NCBI GenBank assembly: GCA_027577415.1
Contig: JANBQS010000409.1
Coordinates: 1 to 18,707, forward strand
Length of the DNA: 18,707 nucleotides
Source of the DNA: Coemansia sp. RSA 922
Lineage: Eukaryota > Kickxellomycota > Kickxellomycetes > Kickxellales > Kickxellaceae
Direction: 5' to 3'
Shown here one piece after another: positions 8,321 through 16,543 of the stretch. The notes beneath the pieces were generated by a model. It was given only the letters and a program-made list of their open reading frames with translations. It had not been told where the DNA came from and made no database searches. Each line of letters starts with the position of its first letter. The stretch's first letter is position 1. The position numbers and the translations under genes were made by a program.

Positions 8321-9928
8321 CTATTTGGGTGTCGGACTTAGCGCAAGCGGCGGTGGATTCGACATTTCGATGATGTCGACTGGCGTAATCGAAGTAGTGT
8401 CGCCTAGCAGCGCTCTGTCTTCTTCGTCGATTACACCATGTTCGAGCTCGCCCATCTCGGCCTTTTCTTCGATCGGAGGAACTTGCCACTTCTTGCCAAC
8501 AACTAGATGGATACCACACGAGTGCTTGCTCACGGTATCCTCGATGGGCCGGTCTCTGGTCTCTGGGATGAAGAAGAAGATAAACACGGTCGCGATGATG
8601 TTCCAGGCCATGAAGAACAAAAACGTATAGTTTTTCCACCAGTTATTCAATGGCGGGAAGATGACACCGATAACAAAGGTGCCAATGTATCCGATGCCAG
8701 TTCCAATGGCCGACATTGCAGTCATGGCGTAGCGAGGAGTCATTTCGCTTGCTGCTGCCCAGGGGATAGGGCCAACGCCTAGATTGAAAAATGCGTTGAA
8801 GCAGAATACGGCGGTGACCACCAACGCTGCTACATTACGCACGCTACCTGGTACTATAAGAGCTGCGAATACGGCCATGGACAGATGCGAGAACATTAGT
8901 AGGGTGCGGCGACCAAAATAGGCACCTAAGACCATGCCAATAAAGGTGAAGATAAGAGCGGCGACCGAAATAATGAACGAGAGGATCTGGGCCAAAGTAG
9001 GGATATCAGCTGGACTACCACCGGTGGACCTATTGATAATTGAAGTGGAGTAAAAGATAACGGCGTTGATTCCGCAGAACTGTTGGAAAAACATGAGCGC
9101 CGATACACACATCAACTGGTGACGCAGGTTATCCGGAGTCTGACCGCGAAGCACTTGTATGACGTTTACGTCTTCTGTTCGTTCCTTGTTTATACGATCG
9201 ACCTCGACCATTTCGTTGAACTCGTCTTCGATATAGGCGTTATTGCGGAAGCGACTCAGAGCTTCGTGTGCTTCTTCTAATCTGCCCTTGTTTATGAGCC
9301 ATTTGGGCGACTCACGAGCGAACGGGAATAGAATAAAATTGACTAGACCCAAGACACCCGTGATAGCAAACAGAATACGCCAACGCGGTGGTGGCGCCAA
9401 TCCTAGAGCACAGGCATTGTCTATCATGATTCCCATGTTACAGGCGAACTGAACCGTACCACCTAGGACTGTTCGACTACGAGGTGTGGATATATCCGAT
9501 ACATATGTGGCCAGTGCGTTATTGGCTGCACCGGCTGCTATACCTACTACGACGCGACCTATAATAAACTGAGGGATCTTTGTAGTTAGGGAGAGAAGTA
9601 GCGCACCGACGACATTGAGTAGGGCGAACCAAGATAATGTGAATTTGTATCCACGACGATCGATAATTGGATTGGAGAGTATTGCACCGATAAGGGCACC
9701 GATCGCATAGCTTCCTACTACTACGCCCCAGACGGTATTGGATCCAACAAATATGCAGGATGGGAAAGGGCCGTAGTATTTACGACCTGTTACGCAGTTC
9801 TGGAGTACATCGCCTGGGATATTGACGGATCCAATGTTCCAACCAAAATTGAAACTACCAATAGCTGCTAAACCCGTACAATACGCTTGGAATCCAGTGA
9901 CACCTATTGTGCGCGAATCAACGGGCAT
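8321..9928 (-). CDS. MFS sugar transporter, GLUT-like (copy 1)
   Basis: A 535-residue 12-helix transporter of the major facilitator sugar porter family. Diagnostic motifs in order: FGWNIG at 28-33, DRRG (90-93), GR at 124-125, RESPKWL (205-211), QQFCGINAVIFYST (282-295), GRR (339-341), GPIPW (386-390) and PETRDR (455-460). Gln160, Gln282, Gln283, Asn288 and Trp390 correspond to hexose-contacting positions of GLUT1. The helix-1 Asn31 is where GLUT1 has Asn and proton symporters such as XylE have Asp, so a uniporter is favoured (inference). It should sit in the plasma membrane and import hexose. After helix 12 comes HSCGIHLVVGKKWQV (469-483), almost identical in the second copy, then an acidic tail rich in Glu and Asp. 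The gene is one of two tandem same-strand copies, about three quarters identical by eye. The exact sugar cannot be told. Confidence 0.92.
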   Translation of the reverse strand: MPVDSRTIGVTGFQAYCTGLAAIGSFNFGWNIGSVNIPGDVLQNCVTGRKYYGPFPSCIFVGSNTVWGVVVGSYAIGALIGAILSNPIIDRRGYKFTLSWFALLNVVGALLLSLTTKIPQFIIGRVVVGIAAGAANNALATYVSDISTPRSRTVLGGTVQFACNMGIMIDNACALGLAPPPRWRILFAITGVLGLVNFILFPFARESPKWLINKGRLEEAHEALSRFRNNAYIEDEFNEMVEVDRINKERTEDVNVIQVLRGQTPDNLRHQLMCVSALMFFQQFCGINAVIFYSTSIINRSTGGSPADIPTLAQILSFIISVAALIFTFIGMVLGAYFGRRTLLMFSHLSMAVFAALIVPGSVRNVAALVVTAVFCFNAFFNLGVGPIPWAAASEMTPRYAMTAMSAIGTGIGYIGTFVIGVIFPPLNNWWKNYTFLFFMAWNIIATVFIFFFIPETRDRPIEDTVSKHSCGIHLVVGKKWQVPPIEEKAEMGELEHGVIDEEDRALLGDTTSITPVDIIEMSNPPPLALSPTPK

Positions 9929-10431
9929 GATTCAAGCGCTAATGCCAAAAATACTAAAAGAAAAAAAATAGAATATAAAGAGTAGTGTTATATTTTACTT
10001 CTGTAGGCAAATGCAAGAGATATCGCCATAAAAAAAAGAGGAGGATTGGACAAAAAAAGTCAGTGCAATGAAGGGTGGCTGCGCTTAGTGCCACCCCCCT
10101 ATCTCCTGTCGTATACGCTAAACGTGTGTATATGTCCACTTGTAAAGCTCACGTTGCTCCCCTCCTCCCCGCCTCTCCACGCATGTATCTTAATCCATCC
10201 ACATGGCCTTACATGAGGGCCTCTCGATCACTTAGGTACAGAAATAATACATGCCGTTTTTCTCCACACTCCTCCCCTTTCATGTTTCTTGAGTTTATAG
10301 TGCTGAAATCCTTTTTATTCTTGTGCGGAGGATGAATGGTATCCGGATGTAATACCCAGAGGACACGCTGGAGTAGAAAATTAGTGTGAATAGATTTTCG
10401 CATAGAATAATTAAATAAAAAAAGAAAAAGA
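9929..10431 (-). promoter_or_regulatory. Region between the tandem sugar transporters (promoter of copy 1, 3' end of copy 2)
   Basis: These 503 bases hold the 3' untranslated region of the right-hand transporter and the promoter of the left-hand one. Three runs of seven to eight T on the coding strand lie within 130 bases of the ATG (plus coordinates 9961-9968, 10030-10037 and 10052-10058). The last is followed by GT on the plus strand, like the runs upstream of copy 2. A possible polyadenylation hexamer for copy 2 is at 10314-10319. No additional gene is seen. Confidence 0.5.
10314..10319 (-). terminator. Candidate polyadenylation signal of sugar transporter copy 2
   Basis: An AATAAA hexamer on the minus strand (TTTATT on the plus strand) lies 112 bases beyond the stop codon of the right-hand transporter. 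Placement is plausible, but no transcript evidence is available. Confidence 0.35.
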
Positions 10432-11970
10432 CTAGGCGACATTGCTGTTGGGTTTAGATGCCTCCAACACAGCATTGTAATTGGCAGTGGCCACAGCAGC
10501 AGCATCTTTCTCTTTGGCAACCTCGACTTGCCACTTCTTGCCTACAACAAAGTGGACGCCGCAAGAGTGAGTGCGCACAGTGTCCTCAATACGACGATCT
10601 TTGGTCTCTGGGACAAACAAAAAGACAAACGAGACTGCGGCCAAATTCCAAGCCATGAAGAAGAAGAACGTGTAGTTGTCCCATGCCGTCTGCATCGGTG
10701 GGAAGATAACGCCAATGACAAAGGTGAAGACATAGCCAATACCAGTTCCGATAGCCGACATGGCCGTCATCGCGTAGCGTGGAGTCATTTCACCGGCAGT
10801 GGCCCAAGGGATGGGTCCAACACCGAGATTGAAAAAGGCGTTGAATAGGAAAACCATGGTAACCACCAAGCCAGTAATATCCTTGACCGATCCAGCGACC
10901 ATGATAGCCGAGAATAGCGCCATCGTGCCATGTGAGAACATCAACAGCGTACGACGACCAAAGTATGCTCCCAGAACCATGCCCGCAAAGGTGAAAATCA
11001 GAGCAACCACTGATATGACAAACGACAGGATCTGCGCCAAAGTAGGAATATCAGCAGGGTCATCGTGCGTCGATTTGTTGATGATCTGAGTCGAGTAAAA
11101 GATAACGGCGTTGATTCCACACAGTTGCTGGAAAAACATTAGTGCCGATACACACAAGAGTTGATGCCGTAGGTTGTCTGGTGTTTGACCCCGAATGACT
11201 TGCACGACGTTGACGTCCTCGGTTCGCTCGTGGTTCTCTTGATCGGCGCGTACCATGTCATTAAACTCGGCCTCAATGTCGGCGCCCTGACGGAAGCGCG
11301 AGAGCGATTCGCGGGCCTCGTCGAAGCGACCCTTGGAGACCAGCCACTTGGGAGACTCGCTGGCAAACGGAAACAAGGCAAAGTTTATCAAGCCAAATAC
11401 GCCAGTCAACGAGAACAAGATACGCCAGCGTGGCGGCGGTGCTAATCCCAAAGCAAACGCGTTATTAAGCATAATTCCCGTGTTACAGGCAAACTGCACA
11501 CCGCCACCCAACACATTGCGACCTCTAGGCGTAGTCATGTCCGATACATAGGTAGATAGCGCGTTGTTGGCAGCTCCGGCAGCAATACCGACAAAGACAC
11601 GGCCAATGATGAACTGCGGGATAGACGTCGTCAATGAGAGTAGCAGGGCTCCGATTACGTTGGCTAGTGCGAACCAAGATAGAGCAAACTTGTATCCCAT
11701 GCGGTCAATGACTGGGTTTGAAACGACGGCACCGATAATGGCTCCAAGTGCGAAGCAGCCGACAATAATGCCCCACACGGTTCCCGACGAAACGTCGATA
11801 CATGATGGGAATGGTCCGTAGAACTTGCGACCGGTGACGCAGTTCTGGAGGACATCGCCGGGGATATTGACGGATCCAATGTTCCAGCCAAAGTTAAATG
11901 TACCGATGGCAGCTAGGGCCGTACAGAAGGCTTGATACCTGGTAACGCCGACCGTGCGCGAGTCGATCAT
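10432..11970 (-). CDS. MFS sugar transporter, GLUT-like (copy 2)
   Basis: A 512-residue paralogue of the adjacent transporter, alignable without gaps through the core apart from one residue at the N-terminus. It has the same motif set: FGWNIG (27-32), DRMG (89-92), SESPKWL (204-210), QQLCGINAVIFYST (281-294), GRR (338-340), GPIPW (385-389) and PETKDR (454-459). Asn30 in helix 1 again matches GLUT1 rather than proton-coupled porters. The helix 4-5 loop has TPRGR, closer to the usual sugar-porter RG signature than the TPRSR of copy 1. The HSCGVHFVVGKKWQV block (468-482) after helix 12 is kept, but the tail beyond it is unrelated: short and Ala/Lys-rich instead of acidic. The two copies therefore probably share substrate class and differ in regulation or turnover (inference). 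The upstream side is a 1.1-kb gene-free stretch, unusually long for this window. Confidence 0.92.
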   Translation of the reverse strand: MIDSRTVGVTRYQAFCTALAAIGTFNFGWNIGSVNIPGDVLQNCVTGRKFYGPFPSCIDVSSGTVWGIIVGCFALGAIIGAVVSNPVIDRMGYKFALSWFALANVIGALLLSLTTSIPQFIIGRVFVGIAAGAANNALSTYVSDMTTPRGRNVLGGGVQFACNTGIMLNNAFALGLAPPPRWRILFSLTGVFGLINFALFPFASESPKWLVSKGRFDEARESLSRFRQGADIEAEFNDMVRADQENHERTEDVNVVQVIRGQTPDNLRHQLLCVSALMFFQQLCGINAVIFYSTQIINKSTHDDPADIPTLAQILSFVISVVALIFTFAGMVLGAYFGRRTLLMFSHGTMALFSAIMVAGSVKDITGLVVTMVFLFNAFFNLGVGPIPWATAGEMTPRYAMTAMSAIGTGIGYVFTFVIGVIFPPMQTAWDNYTFFFFMAWNLAAVSFVFLFVPETKDRRIEDTVRTHSCGVHFVVGKKWQVEVAKEKDAAAVATANYNAVLEASKPNSNVA

Positions 11971-12474
11971 GGTATGTGGCGGACAAATAGATATAAAGCG
12001 GGTTTAAAAAATTAACTCCTGGTCTTTTTTAGAGAAAGGCAATGTCTGTGAGCGAGTTATAAAGTTTGAGCACGCTGAGCCATCAACCAAGACAAAGTGC
12101 AAAAAAAAGTTCCTTGTTGAGAGAAACAAGCGAGGCGCAGTACAGCCCGATTGTTCAAGAATGAGAGAAAAAAAAGTCTATAGGCAGGGAAGGGGCGTGA
12201 GATGTTCTCAGAAACGTTGGAGTATAACGACAAAAAAAAGTATGAGAGGATATGAGCAGTACTGGCGAGCCCGAGTGTCGTCCTGCACGCTCCTCTTTAT
12301 ATTTTGCTGGGCGCCTGCAAAAAAAGTCCACTAAACGGGGAGGGTGTGTATCGAGGGCACAAATATGAGCAAATGGCCTGAACCATTCGGACACCTGACG
12401 GACACGGCATCTCGTGCACCTATCACCGTCATTGTATTTTGCCTCGCATGTCTTTTTTGTCTCATGGAGGAGTC

Positions 12475-12486
12475 GCCTAATTAGGC
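12475..12486. repeat. Perfect 12-bp palindrome with TAATTA core
   Basis: The sequence GCCTAATTAGGC is its own reverse complement. TAATTA is the typical core recognised by homeodomain proteins, so a dimeric factor site is possible. It lies about 500 bases upstream of transporter copy 2 and about 600 bases beyond the proteasome gene stop. Confidence 0.4.
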
Positions 12487-12546
12487 AGTGGTTGTGACAC
12501 AGACTCTTGCTCGGCGGATGTAACTGGTACGGGAGAATCCAACCAT

Positions 12547-12563
12547 GCTTGCACTAAGCAAGC
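12547..12563. repeat. Inverted repeat, 6-bp arms with 5-base loop
   Basis: GCTTGC and GCAAGC flank ACTAA, so the strand can fold into a small hairpin. It is one of several such elements in this gene-free stretch. Arms this short are individually weak evidence. Confidence 0.35.
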
Positions 12564-12874
12564 AGAAACTGCTGTAGATCGGCCATTTGGCAAAAAAGGT
12601 AGGATGTTGTAGATGGACGCCAAATTTAAATTTTGCTGCTATACACCTGTTAGTCTAGTCTCGTGAGCAGCGGCAACGGCTTGTAGCCGGACTTTAGGCT
12701 AGCCACATTCTAATGCATGAACAATGTCAGAGTTGATGCATGGCTGACGGTACGTGGACGTCAGGCTGCTCAATTTGCGTGATGTTCTCTATATCACACT
12801 TGCAGCATCAGCTAACGCTGTTTGCCGCTAAACGCGGACTCTTCTAAATATTTGTCTTTATGGCCGAAATATTG

Positions 12875-12896
12875 CGTTGCTGTAATTTGTGCAACG
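12875..12896. repeat. Inverted repeat, 6-bp arms with 10-base loop
   Basis: CGTTGC and GCAACG flank a 10-base A/T-rich loop. A second small hairpin, CCGC-TAAAC-GCGG, lies 38 bases to the left (12825-12837). Either might be part of a folded RNA or a protein site; alone they are near chance. Confidence 0.3.
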
Positions 12897-13079
12897 TCCT
12901 CTTGTGCAGATCATCCATTCGTGCCACCTGGCCCGTTCGTCGTTCTTTCCTTAGCCGCCAAGCAACGGGGTTAGAAGCTATTTGATCTGGTGCCTTTAAT
13001 TCTCAATTCCTGATATCAAAATTAAAACTGCTAATAGATATCACTGTGGTCGCTGTTTGCTCTGTTACTCGGGGGGTGA

Positions 13080-13718
13080 TCAGCCCAGGTACTGCTCGGG
13101 AAGCATGTTACCAGGGACGAATATTCTCTCGACATTATCCTCTGTAATAACCGCCAGACGAACTACACCGCCCGACGACCCGTCTCTCGTCATAGCCAAA
13201 GACACCGAGTTCTTGACAAAATCCACGCATTGTTCCTTTGTCATGCCGACACGGAACAGCTTGTCACAATAACCGTAGATATAGGTAGATCCCGAACCGC
13301 CAATAGCAAAAGTTTGGCGATGAATGGATCCACCGAGAGGGATTTCGTAGACCGAAGCGCCGTCACGAGCATCCCAGCCAGCCACAATAATACCAGCGCT
13401 CAAGTTGTTCTTATTCTGGTAGCATATCTCTTGGAACAGGGACGCTGCCACCTTTACTGTAGGTGCCTCGCCGTGCTGGGCCGAGTACAAGTCCAAGTGG
13501 TATTTGACAATATCGGCCACGGCCTGAGTATCGGCCGCGGAACCCGAACGGCAGCAGTAGATGTGGTCGTGCACCTTTGTGAGCTTGTCTGTAACGCGAT
13601 TGGCAATGTAGGCGCCAGTTGTAGTACGCGAATCGGCTCCCACTACTACTCCGCCATCAAACTCCACCGCCATAATGGTGGTACCCAAATTGGCCTCTCC
13701 AGGTCTCAGCGATGCCAT
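13080..13718 (-). CDS. PRE3: 20S proteasome beta-1 subunit (caspase-like active site)
   Basis: A 212-residue protein, nearly the length of yeast Pre3 (215). A 12-residue propeptide ends in LG before the catalytic Thr13 (mature Thr1) in LGTTIMAV, where autocatalytic cleavage would occur. Counted from mature Thr1, the active-site partners are Asp17 (GADSRTTTG) and Lys33 (RVTDK), with Arg45 in [12 protein letters not shown]. Arg45 in the S1 pocket is the mark of the beta-1, post-acidic (caspase-like) specificity. The GSGST motif and DGSSGGVVR block are also intact. The product is one of three proteolytic beta subunits of the 20S core in nucleus and cytosol. The gene is divergent from an F-box gene, with 481 bases between start codons. 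I did not find the yeast Rpn4/PACE core (GGTGGCAAA) upstream, so regulation probably differs from yeast. Confidence 0.97.
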   Translation of the reverse strand: MASLRPGEANLGTTIMAVEFDGGVVVGADSRTTTGAYIANRVTDKLTKVHDHIYCCRSGSAADTQAVADIVKYHLDLYSAQHGEAPTVKVAASLFQEICYQNKNNLSAGIIVAGWDARDGASVYEIPLGGSIHRQTFAIGGSGSTYIYGYCDKLFRVGMTKEQCVDFVKNSVSLAMTRDGSSGGVVRLAVITEDNVERIFVPGNMLPEQYLG

Positions 13719-13908
13719 TTTTTAAAACTATAGTCGGGTAATAAAGATTGGCCGTGTTGCGAGTGGAATAAATAGCTAAATTAGTTGTTGTTGAGGATGT
13801 CAAAAAAGAAATGCAAGACCACTAGGAGGCTTGAGCGAGAGGACTGACGTGTGGATGGGTGCTTGCGTATGCGCTGGATCAGTCCATGCCAATATTTTAA
13901 TCACCAGT

Positions 13909-13914
13909 CACGTG
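13909..13914. promoter_or_regulatory. CACGTG E-box in the divergent promoter
   Basis: A palindromic CACGTG preceded by T gives TCACGTG, the preferred half-context of Cbf1/USF-type bHLH proteins. It is 191 bases upstream of the proteasome gene start and 286 bases upstream of the F-box gene start. Binding is inferred from sequence only. Confidence 0.35.
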
Positions 13915-14084
13915 TGAAGATATGACCATGAGTTTCAATATTACGAGTGCTATTTTCCATAGAATTTTTTGACTCGCACTTGTAAATTTAAATATATTTA
14001 TTTTCTTTGTCAGTATTTCCAAAGTGCTGCGGCGTGTGTTTCTAGTCTCAGCCCACCAACGCCTCAAAGAAAAGGAACGGGCGC

Positions 14085-14197
14085 GTGAGTTACCTTGGAC
14101 CTTGACTGCCACTCTTTATTATTATTGTTTTACTTTGTTTTCTACCTCCGACGAAGACAGCAACACAATTACCTCCCACTATACTTTTTTCTTTCAG
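14085..14197 (+). other. Candidate 5'UTR intron of the F-box gene
   Basis: A GTGAGT donor (14085-14090) and a strong acceptor, a pyrimidine tract ending in TTTCTTTCAG at 14197, bracket 113 bases. The acceptor lies two bases before the ATG at 14200. No ATG-started frame upstream of the donor stays open into the coding region: the frame from 13922 stops at a TGA before the donor. Removal would therefore affect only the leader. A TTGAC element near 14102 is a weak branch-point candidate and lies rather far from the acceptor. Confidence 0.5.
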
Positions 14198-14199
14198 AT

Positions 14200-16227
14200 A
14201 TGGACTCGCGCGAGCCTGAGGAGTACTGCACTTGCTCAGCACAAGCCGGCATCCTGAGAGAACACACACCTACTTGCCTGCTGTACACACCGATATCGGC
14301 CATGGATATCCCCGAAAGCTCTCGCCGGAACAGTGCTGCTAGCGCGACCTTTGAGCGAAGCGGGAGCGGGCGGCCACCTAGTTACCCGGGCTACGGAATG
14401 GGGCTTCTCAGTGGCAGCAACGCCTACCACTACCCAGCACCATCCAACGTCTCATCGATAGCGGCATCGTATGCATCGACATGCTCGATAATGGACTCGG
14501 CGGCAGGTACAGAAACAGAATCGCTGGCATCGTACCACTTTAAGCGGTCTGCCTCTGCATGTTCCTTCTCGTCGACTGCGTCAGCGTACCACGTACTGCC
14601 AACTGAGCTATTCCGACAAATATTCTTGTATTTGGGCAACGACGACCTTAAAACCGTCGTGCAGGTCTCGCGACAGTGGCGGTCAGCAGGGAATCCGCTT
14701 CTCTGGCGCACAATGATATTTCCGCTTGACAAGCGCAGACTGGCTACGATGAAGTACCCGCTCAGCCGATTTGGCCACCATGTCCGCCGAGTGATTATTA
14801 CGCCCCCGATCCTGGAATTCCAACACAATCACGCCAGCTCATCGCGGCGGGTAAGCATGTCTAATACGCGCAGCTGGTCGCTGTCGAGACCCCTGTCGCG
14901 GTCTGGGTCTGTGTCGTCACATCAACCGCATCATCAGCAGCAGTTGGGCGATCTGGCCGAGCTGAATGACCTGGCGACAGCGCCAACAGCAGCAGAGTTG
15001 GACGCTGTCGCCGCTGCAGCCGCGAACAATTTTGGTAGCCTCTACAGCGGGTTTGCCAGCAGTGCTTCGTCGCCACGACAATATCCACCGACTTCAGGAC
15101 ACTTGCCGCCGCCCTCTCCCTTGGCCTTGACTTCGTCGCGACACAGAGCTGGATCGACGGCAACCACGCCCTTGCCAGACTTTTCGTCGTCCGCCACGCC
15201 TAGCTCAAGTGGTGGTATAGGACGCCGGGCGTCCAGAGCGAGCAATCTAACCTCGCCCTCGCCACTTCTTCCTCCAGTATATGCAGTGCCGATACCGGGC
15301 ACACCTGGGCCAGGTAACGTGCTCAGCGAATCACTACCGCACTCGGTTTCTGGTAGCAGCTGGGGCGGTGGCGGTGGATCAGGACTGGGTGCAATGAACA
15401 TCTCTGGGGTTGTCAATGGCGCCAACATCCCCTTGCGCCAAGCCAGTGGGACAGGACACAGCTCCAGCGCCTCGCAGAGCAATGCCTATTTGTACCACGA
15501 AGTATCCGAGGGAACAGTGCTGCGCATGCATCAGTTTATGGAGCGGTTCTGTCCTAATATACTGGAAGCTGTGATCAAGAACCCGACCGGCATATCGAGC
15601 CACGGCCGGCGACTGGGTATTCTAACGCGCTTGTTCCAGGCGTACCCGCGTTTGGAAAAGCTGGATCTCAGCGATTTCATTATGTGGGATACACAGCCAC
15701 TACAGGTGGTCTCGGAGCAGCTGCGTATGCTCAGCAGCCTCGATGTCACCAATCGAGTGGAGCTCGGCGACACGGACTTGCTGCCAGTGGTTGAGAGCTG
15801 TCCGCGACTGAAGGAGCTCCGGATCCGTGCAACCAACGCAACCGATGTGACAATCCACGGCATCATCAACAATCTGTCGCATTTATTGGTCAGACTCAAT
15901 GTCGGCGGGTGTCCGGTCAGCTCGGCGGCGATGGCTGAGCTAGTGACCAAATGTACGAGGCTGCGCGTTCTGCAGACCTGGAGCTGTCTACGCTTGGACG
16001 ACACCTTTCTTCTCGCTCTCAATCCCCATGTCCTCACCGAAATGCAGGTTCTCGACTTGATGGATGTACAAAAATTCTCCGTTGAGGCAGTGCGACAGAC
16101 ATTTGGCCAGCAGACGTGGCCGCATCTCAAGTATTTGAGGATCAGGGCCAAATGCTCGAGGGAGGAGTTTTCTGGGATACCGGTGCGAGCGGTGCTCAAA
16201 CTCAACTCTACTACCATTTTGGATTAA
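14200..16227 (+). CDS. F-box protein with leucine-rich-repeat-like C-terminus
   Basis: A 675-residue protein. The ATG at 14200 is chosen because the upstream continuation of the frame starts only at a non-ATG codon and runs through a likely intron. Residues 1-125 are Ser-rich and polar. An F-box follows at about 131-173: LPTELFRQIFLYL, then VVQVSRQWRS and NPLLWRTM. Residues about 180-425 are low complexity (Ser, Pro, Ala and Gly, with a Gly run near 390) and presumably disordered. From about 430 to the end the protein has helical, Leu-rich repeats with spacing typical of LRR F-box proteins (RLEKLDLSDF, RLKELRIRAT, RLNVGGCPVS, RLRVLQTWSC and others). F-box proteins act as substrate receptors of SCF ubiquitin ligases through Skp1; the substrate is unknown here. 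There is no transmembrane segment. The gene is divergent from the proteasome beta-1 gene. Confidence 0.82.
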   Translation: MDSREPEEYCTCSAQAGILREHTPTCLLYTPISAMDIPESSRRNSAASATFERSGSGRPPSYPGYGMGLLSGSNAYHYPAPSNVSSIAASYASTCSIMDSAAGTETESLASYHFKRSASACSFSSTASAYHVLPTELFRQIFLYLGNDDLKTVVQVSRQWRSAGNPLLWRTMIFPLDKRRLATMKYPLSRFGHHVRRVIITPPILEFQHNHASSSRRVSMSNTRSWSLSRPLSRSGSVSSHQPHHQQQLGDLAELNDLATAPTAAELDAVAAAAANNFGSLYSGFASSASSPRQYPPTSGHLPPPSPLALTSSRHRAGSTATTPLPDFSSSATPSSSGGIGRRASRASNLTSPSPLLPPVYAVPIPGTPGPGNVLSESLPHSVSGSSWGGGGGSGLGAMNISGVVNGANIPLRQASGTGHSSSASQSNAYLYHEVSEGTVLRMHQFMERFCPNILEAVIKNPTGISSHGRRLGILTRLFQAYPRLEKLDLSDFIMWDTQPLQVVSEQLRMLSSLDVTNRVELGDTDLLPVVESCPRLKELRIRATNATDVTIHGIINNLSHLLVRLNVGGCPVSSAAMAELVTKCTRLRVLQTWSCLRLDDTFLLALNPHVLTEMQVLDLMDVQKFSVEAVRQTFGQQTWPHLKYLRIRAKCSREEFSGIPVRAVLKLNSTTILD

Positions 16228-16543
16228 GATTTGGCAATATATCCAAAGTATGTTGGTATATCCTGAAAGCAAGCCAGGGAGATGTTTTGTTTATGGCGGC
16301 GAGCCTAATCCGGGATTTTGCTGAGCATAAATTGCAGCTGTATTTGTTTACGCTAGGTTGAAGATCCATGTCCCTCCCCCGATCTTTTTTCTTTGCGGGT
16401 ATACTTTTCTCCTCAATTGGGTGCATTTCTCTTGTTGCAATATTTCTTCTTGTTAAATTTGTATACATTCTTTTTGCCTGCTAGCTTCACCGCTACTGTA
16501 CTAGTGTCGACCACTTGGCGTATAGTTGTTTTCTCCCAAAAAC
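16228..16543 (+). promoter_or_regulatory. Intergenic region upstream of the KEN-box gene
   Basis: These 316 bases hold the 3' end of the F-box gene and the promoter of the next gene. From about 16383 they are T/C-rich, with TTTTTTCTTT near 16385 and several TTCTT blocks. GTATAC occurs twice (near 16400 and 16461). I see no clear polyadenylation hexamer and no second gene. Confidence 0.4.

Larger units (their letters stand above)
11971..13079. promoter_or_regulatory. 1.1-kb region without a recognised gene: transporter promoter plus inverted repeats
   Basis: No convincing coding frame is present on either strand. The left third (to about 12330) should be the promoter of transporter copy 2. 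It has four runs of seven or eight T on the coding strand, each flanked by AC (plus-strand runs at 12101-12108, 12168-12175, 12232-12239 and 12319-12325), and a minus-strand TATAAA at 12296-12301. The remainder, up to the stop of the proteasome gene, holds several short inverted repeats: 12475-12486, 12547-12563, 12744-12764, 12825-12837 and 12875-12896. It could include an unannotated noncoding RNA or a distal control region. I see no tRNA-type B box and no known snRNA signature. Confidence 0.45.
13719..14199. promoter_or_regulatory. Divergent promoter region between the proteasome beta-1 and F-box genes
   Basis: These 481 bases serve two divergent genes. A CACGTG E-box lies at 13909-13914 within CAGTCACGTGTGA, a core used by Cbf1/Pho4-type bHLH factors, and TGACGT (13845-13850) is a CRE-like half site. 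A very A/T-rich patch (about 13982-14005) could position the plus-strand start. The last 113 bases before the F-box ATG look like an intron, listed separately. Confidence 0.5.

Noticed and set aside
12155..12394. A 79-codon minus-strand frame upstream of transporter copy 2
   Set aside because: It runs through the T-tract promoter region, so its Phe-rich parts just reflect the T-runs; no similarity recognised.
12622..12633. AAATTTAAATTT perfect palindrome
   Set aside because: Pure A/T with low information; similar A/T stretches occur elsewhere, for example near 13985.
11971..13079. Search for a tRNA, 5S, U-snRNA or transposon in the long gene-free interval
   Set aside because: No tRNA-type B box, known snRNA signature, terminal repeats or transposase/reverse-transcriptase-like frame was seen by eye.
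14095..14199. N-terminal extension of the F-box protein by 35 hydrophobic residues, resembling a membrane segment
   Set aside because: It would begin at TTG and lies inside a predicted intron with good donor and acceptor sites; the hydrophobic residues come from the pyrimidine tract.
14850..14872. GTAAGC ... CTAAT ... GCAG resembling a tiny intron in the F-box coding region
   Set aside because: Only about 23 bases, too short for a spliceosomal intron in fungi, and its removal would shift the reading frame.
15531..16217. A 228-codon minus-strand open frame inside the F-box gene
   Set aside because: Antisense to a well-supported LRR-like coding region; its composition (Ser/Arg/Cys-rich) is the usual shadow of the sense codons.
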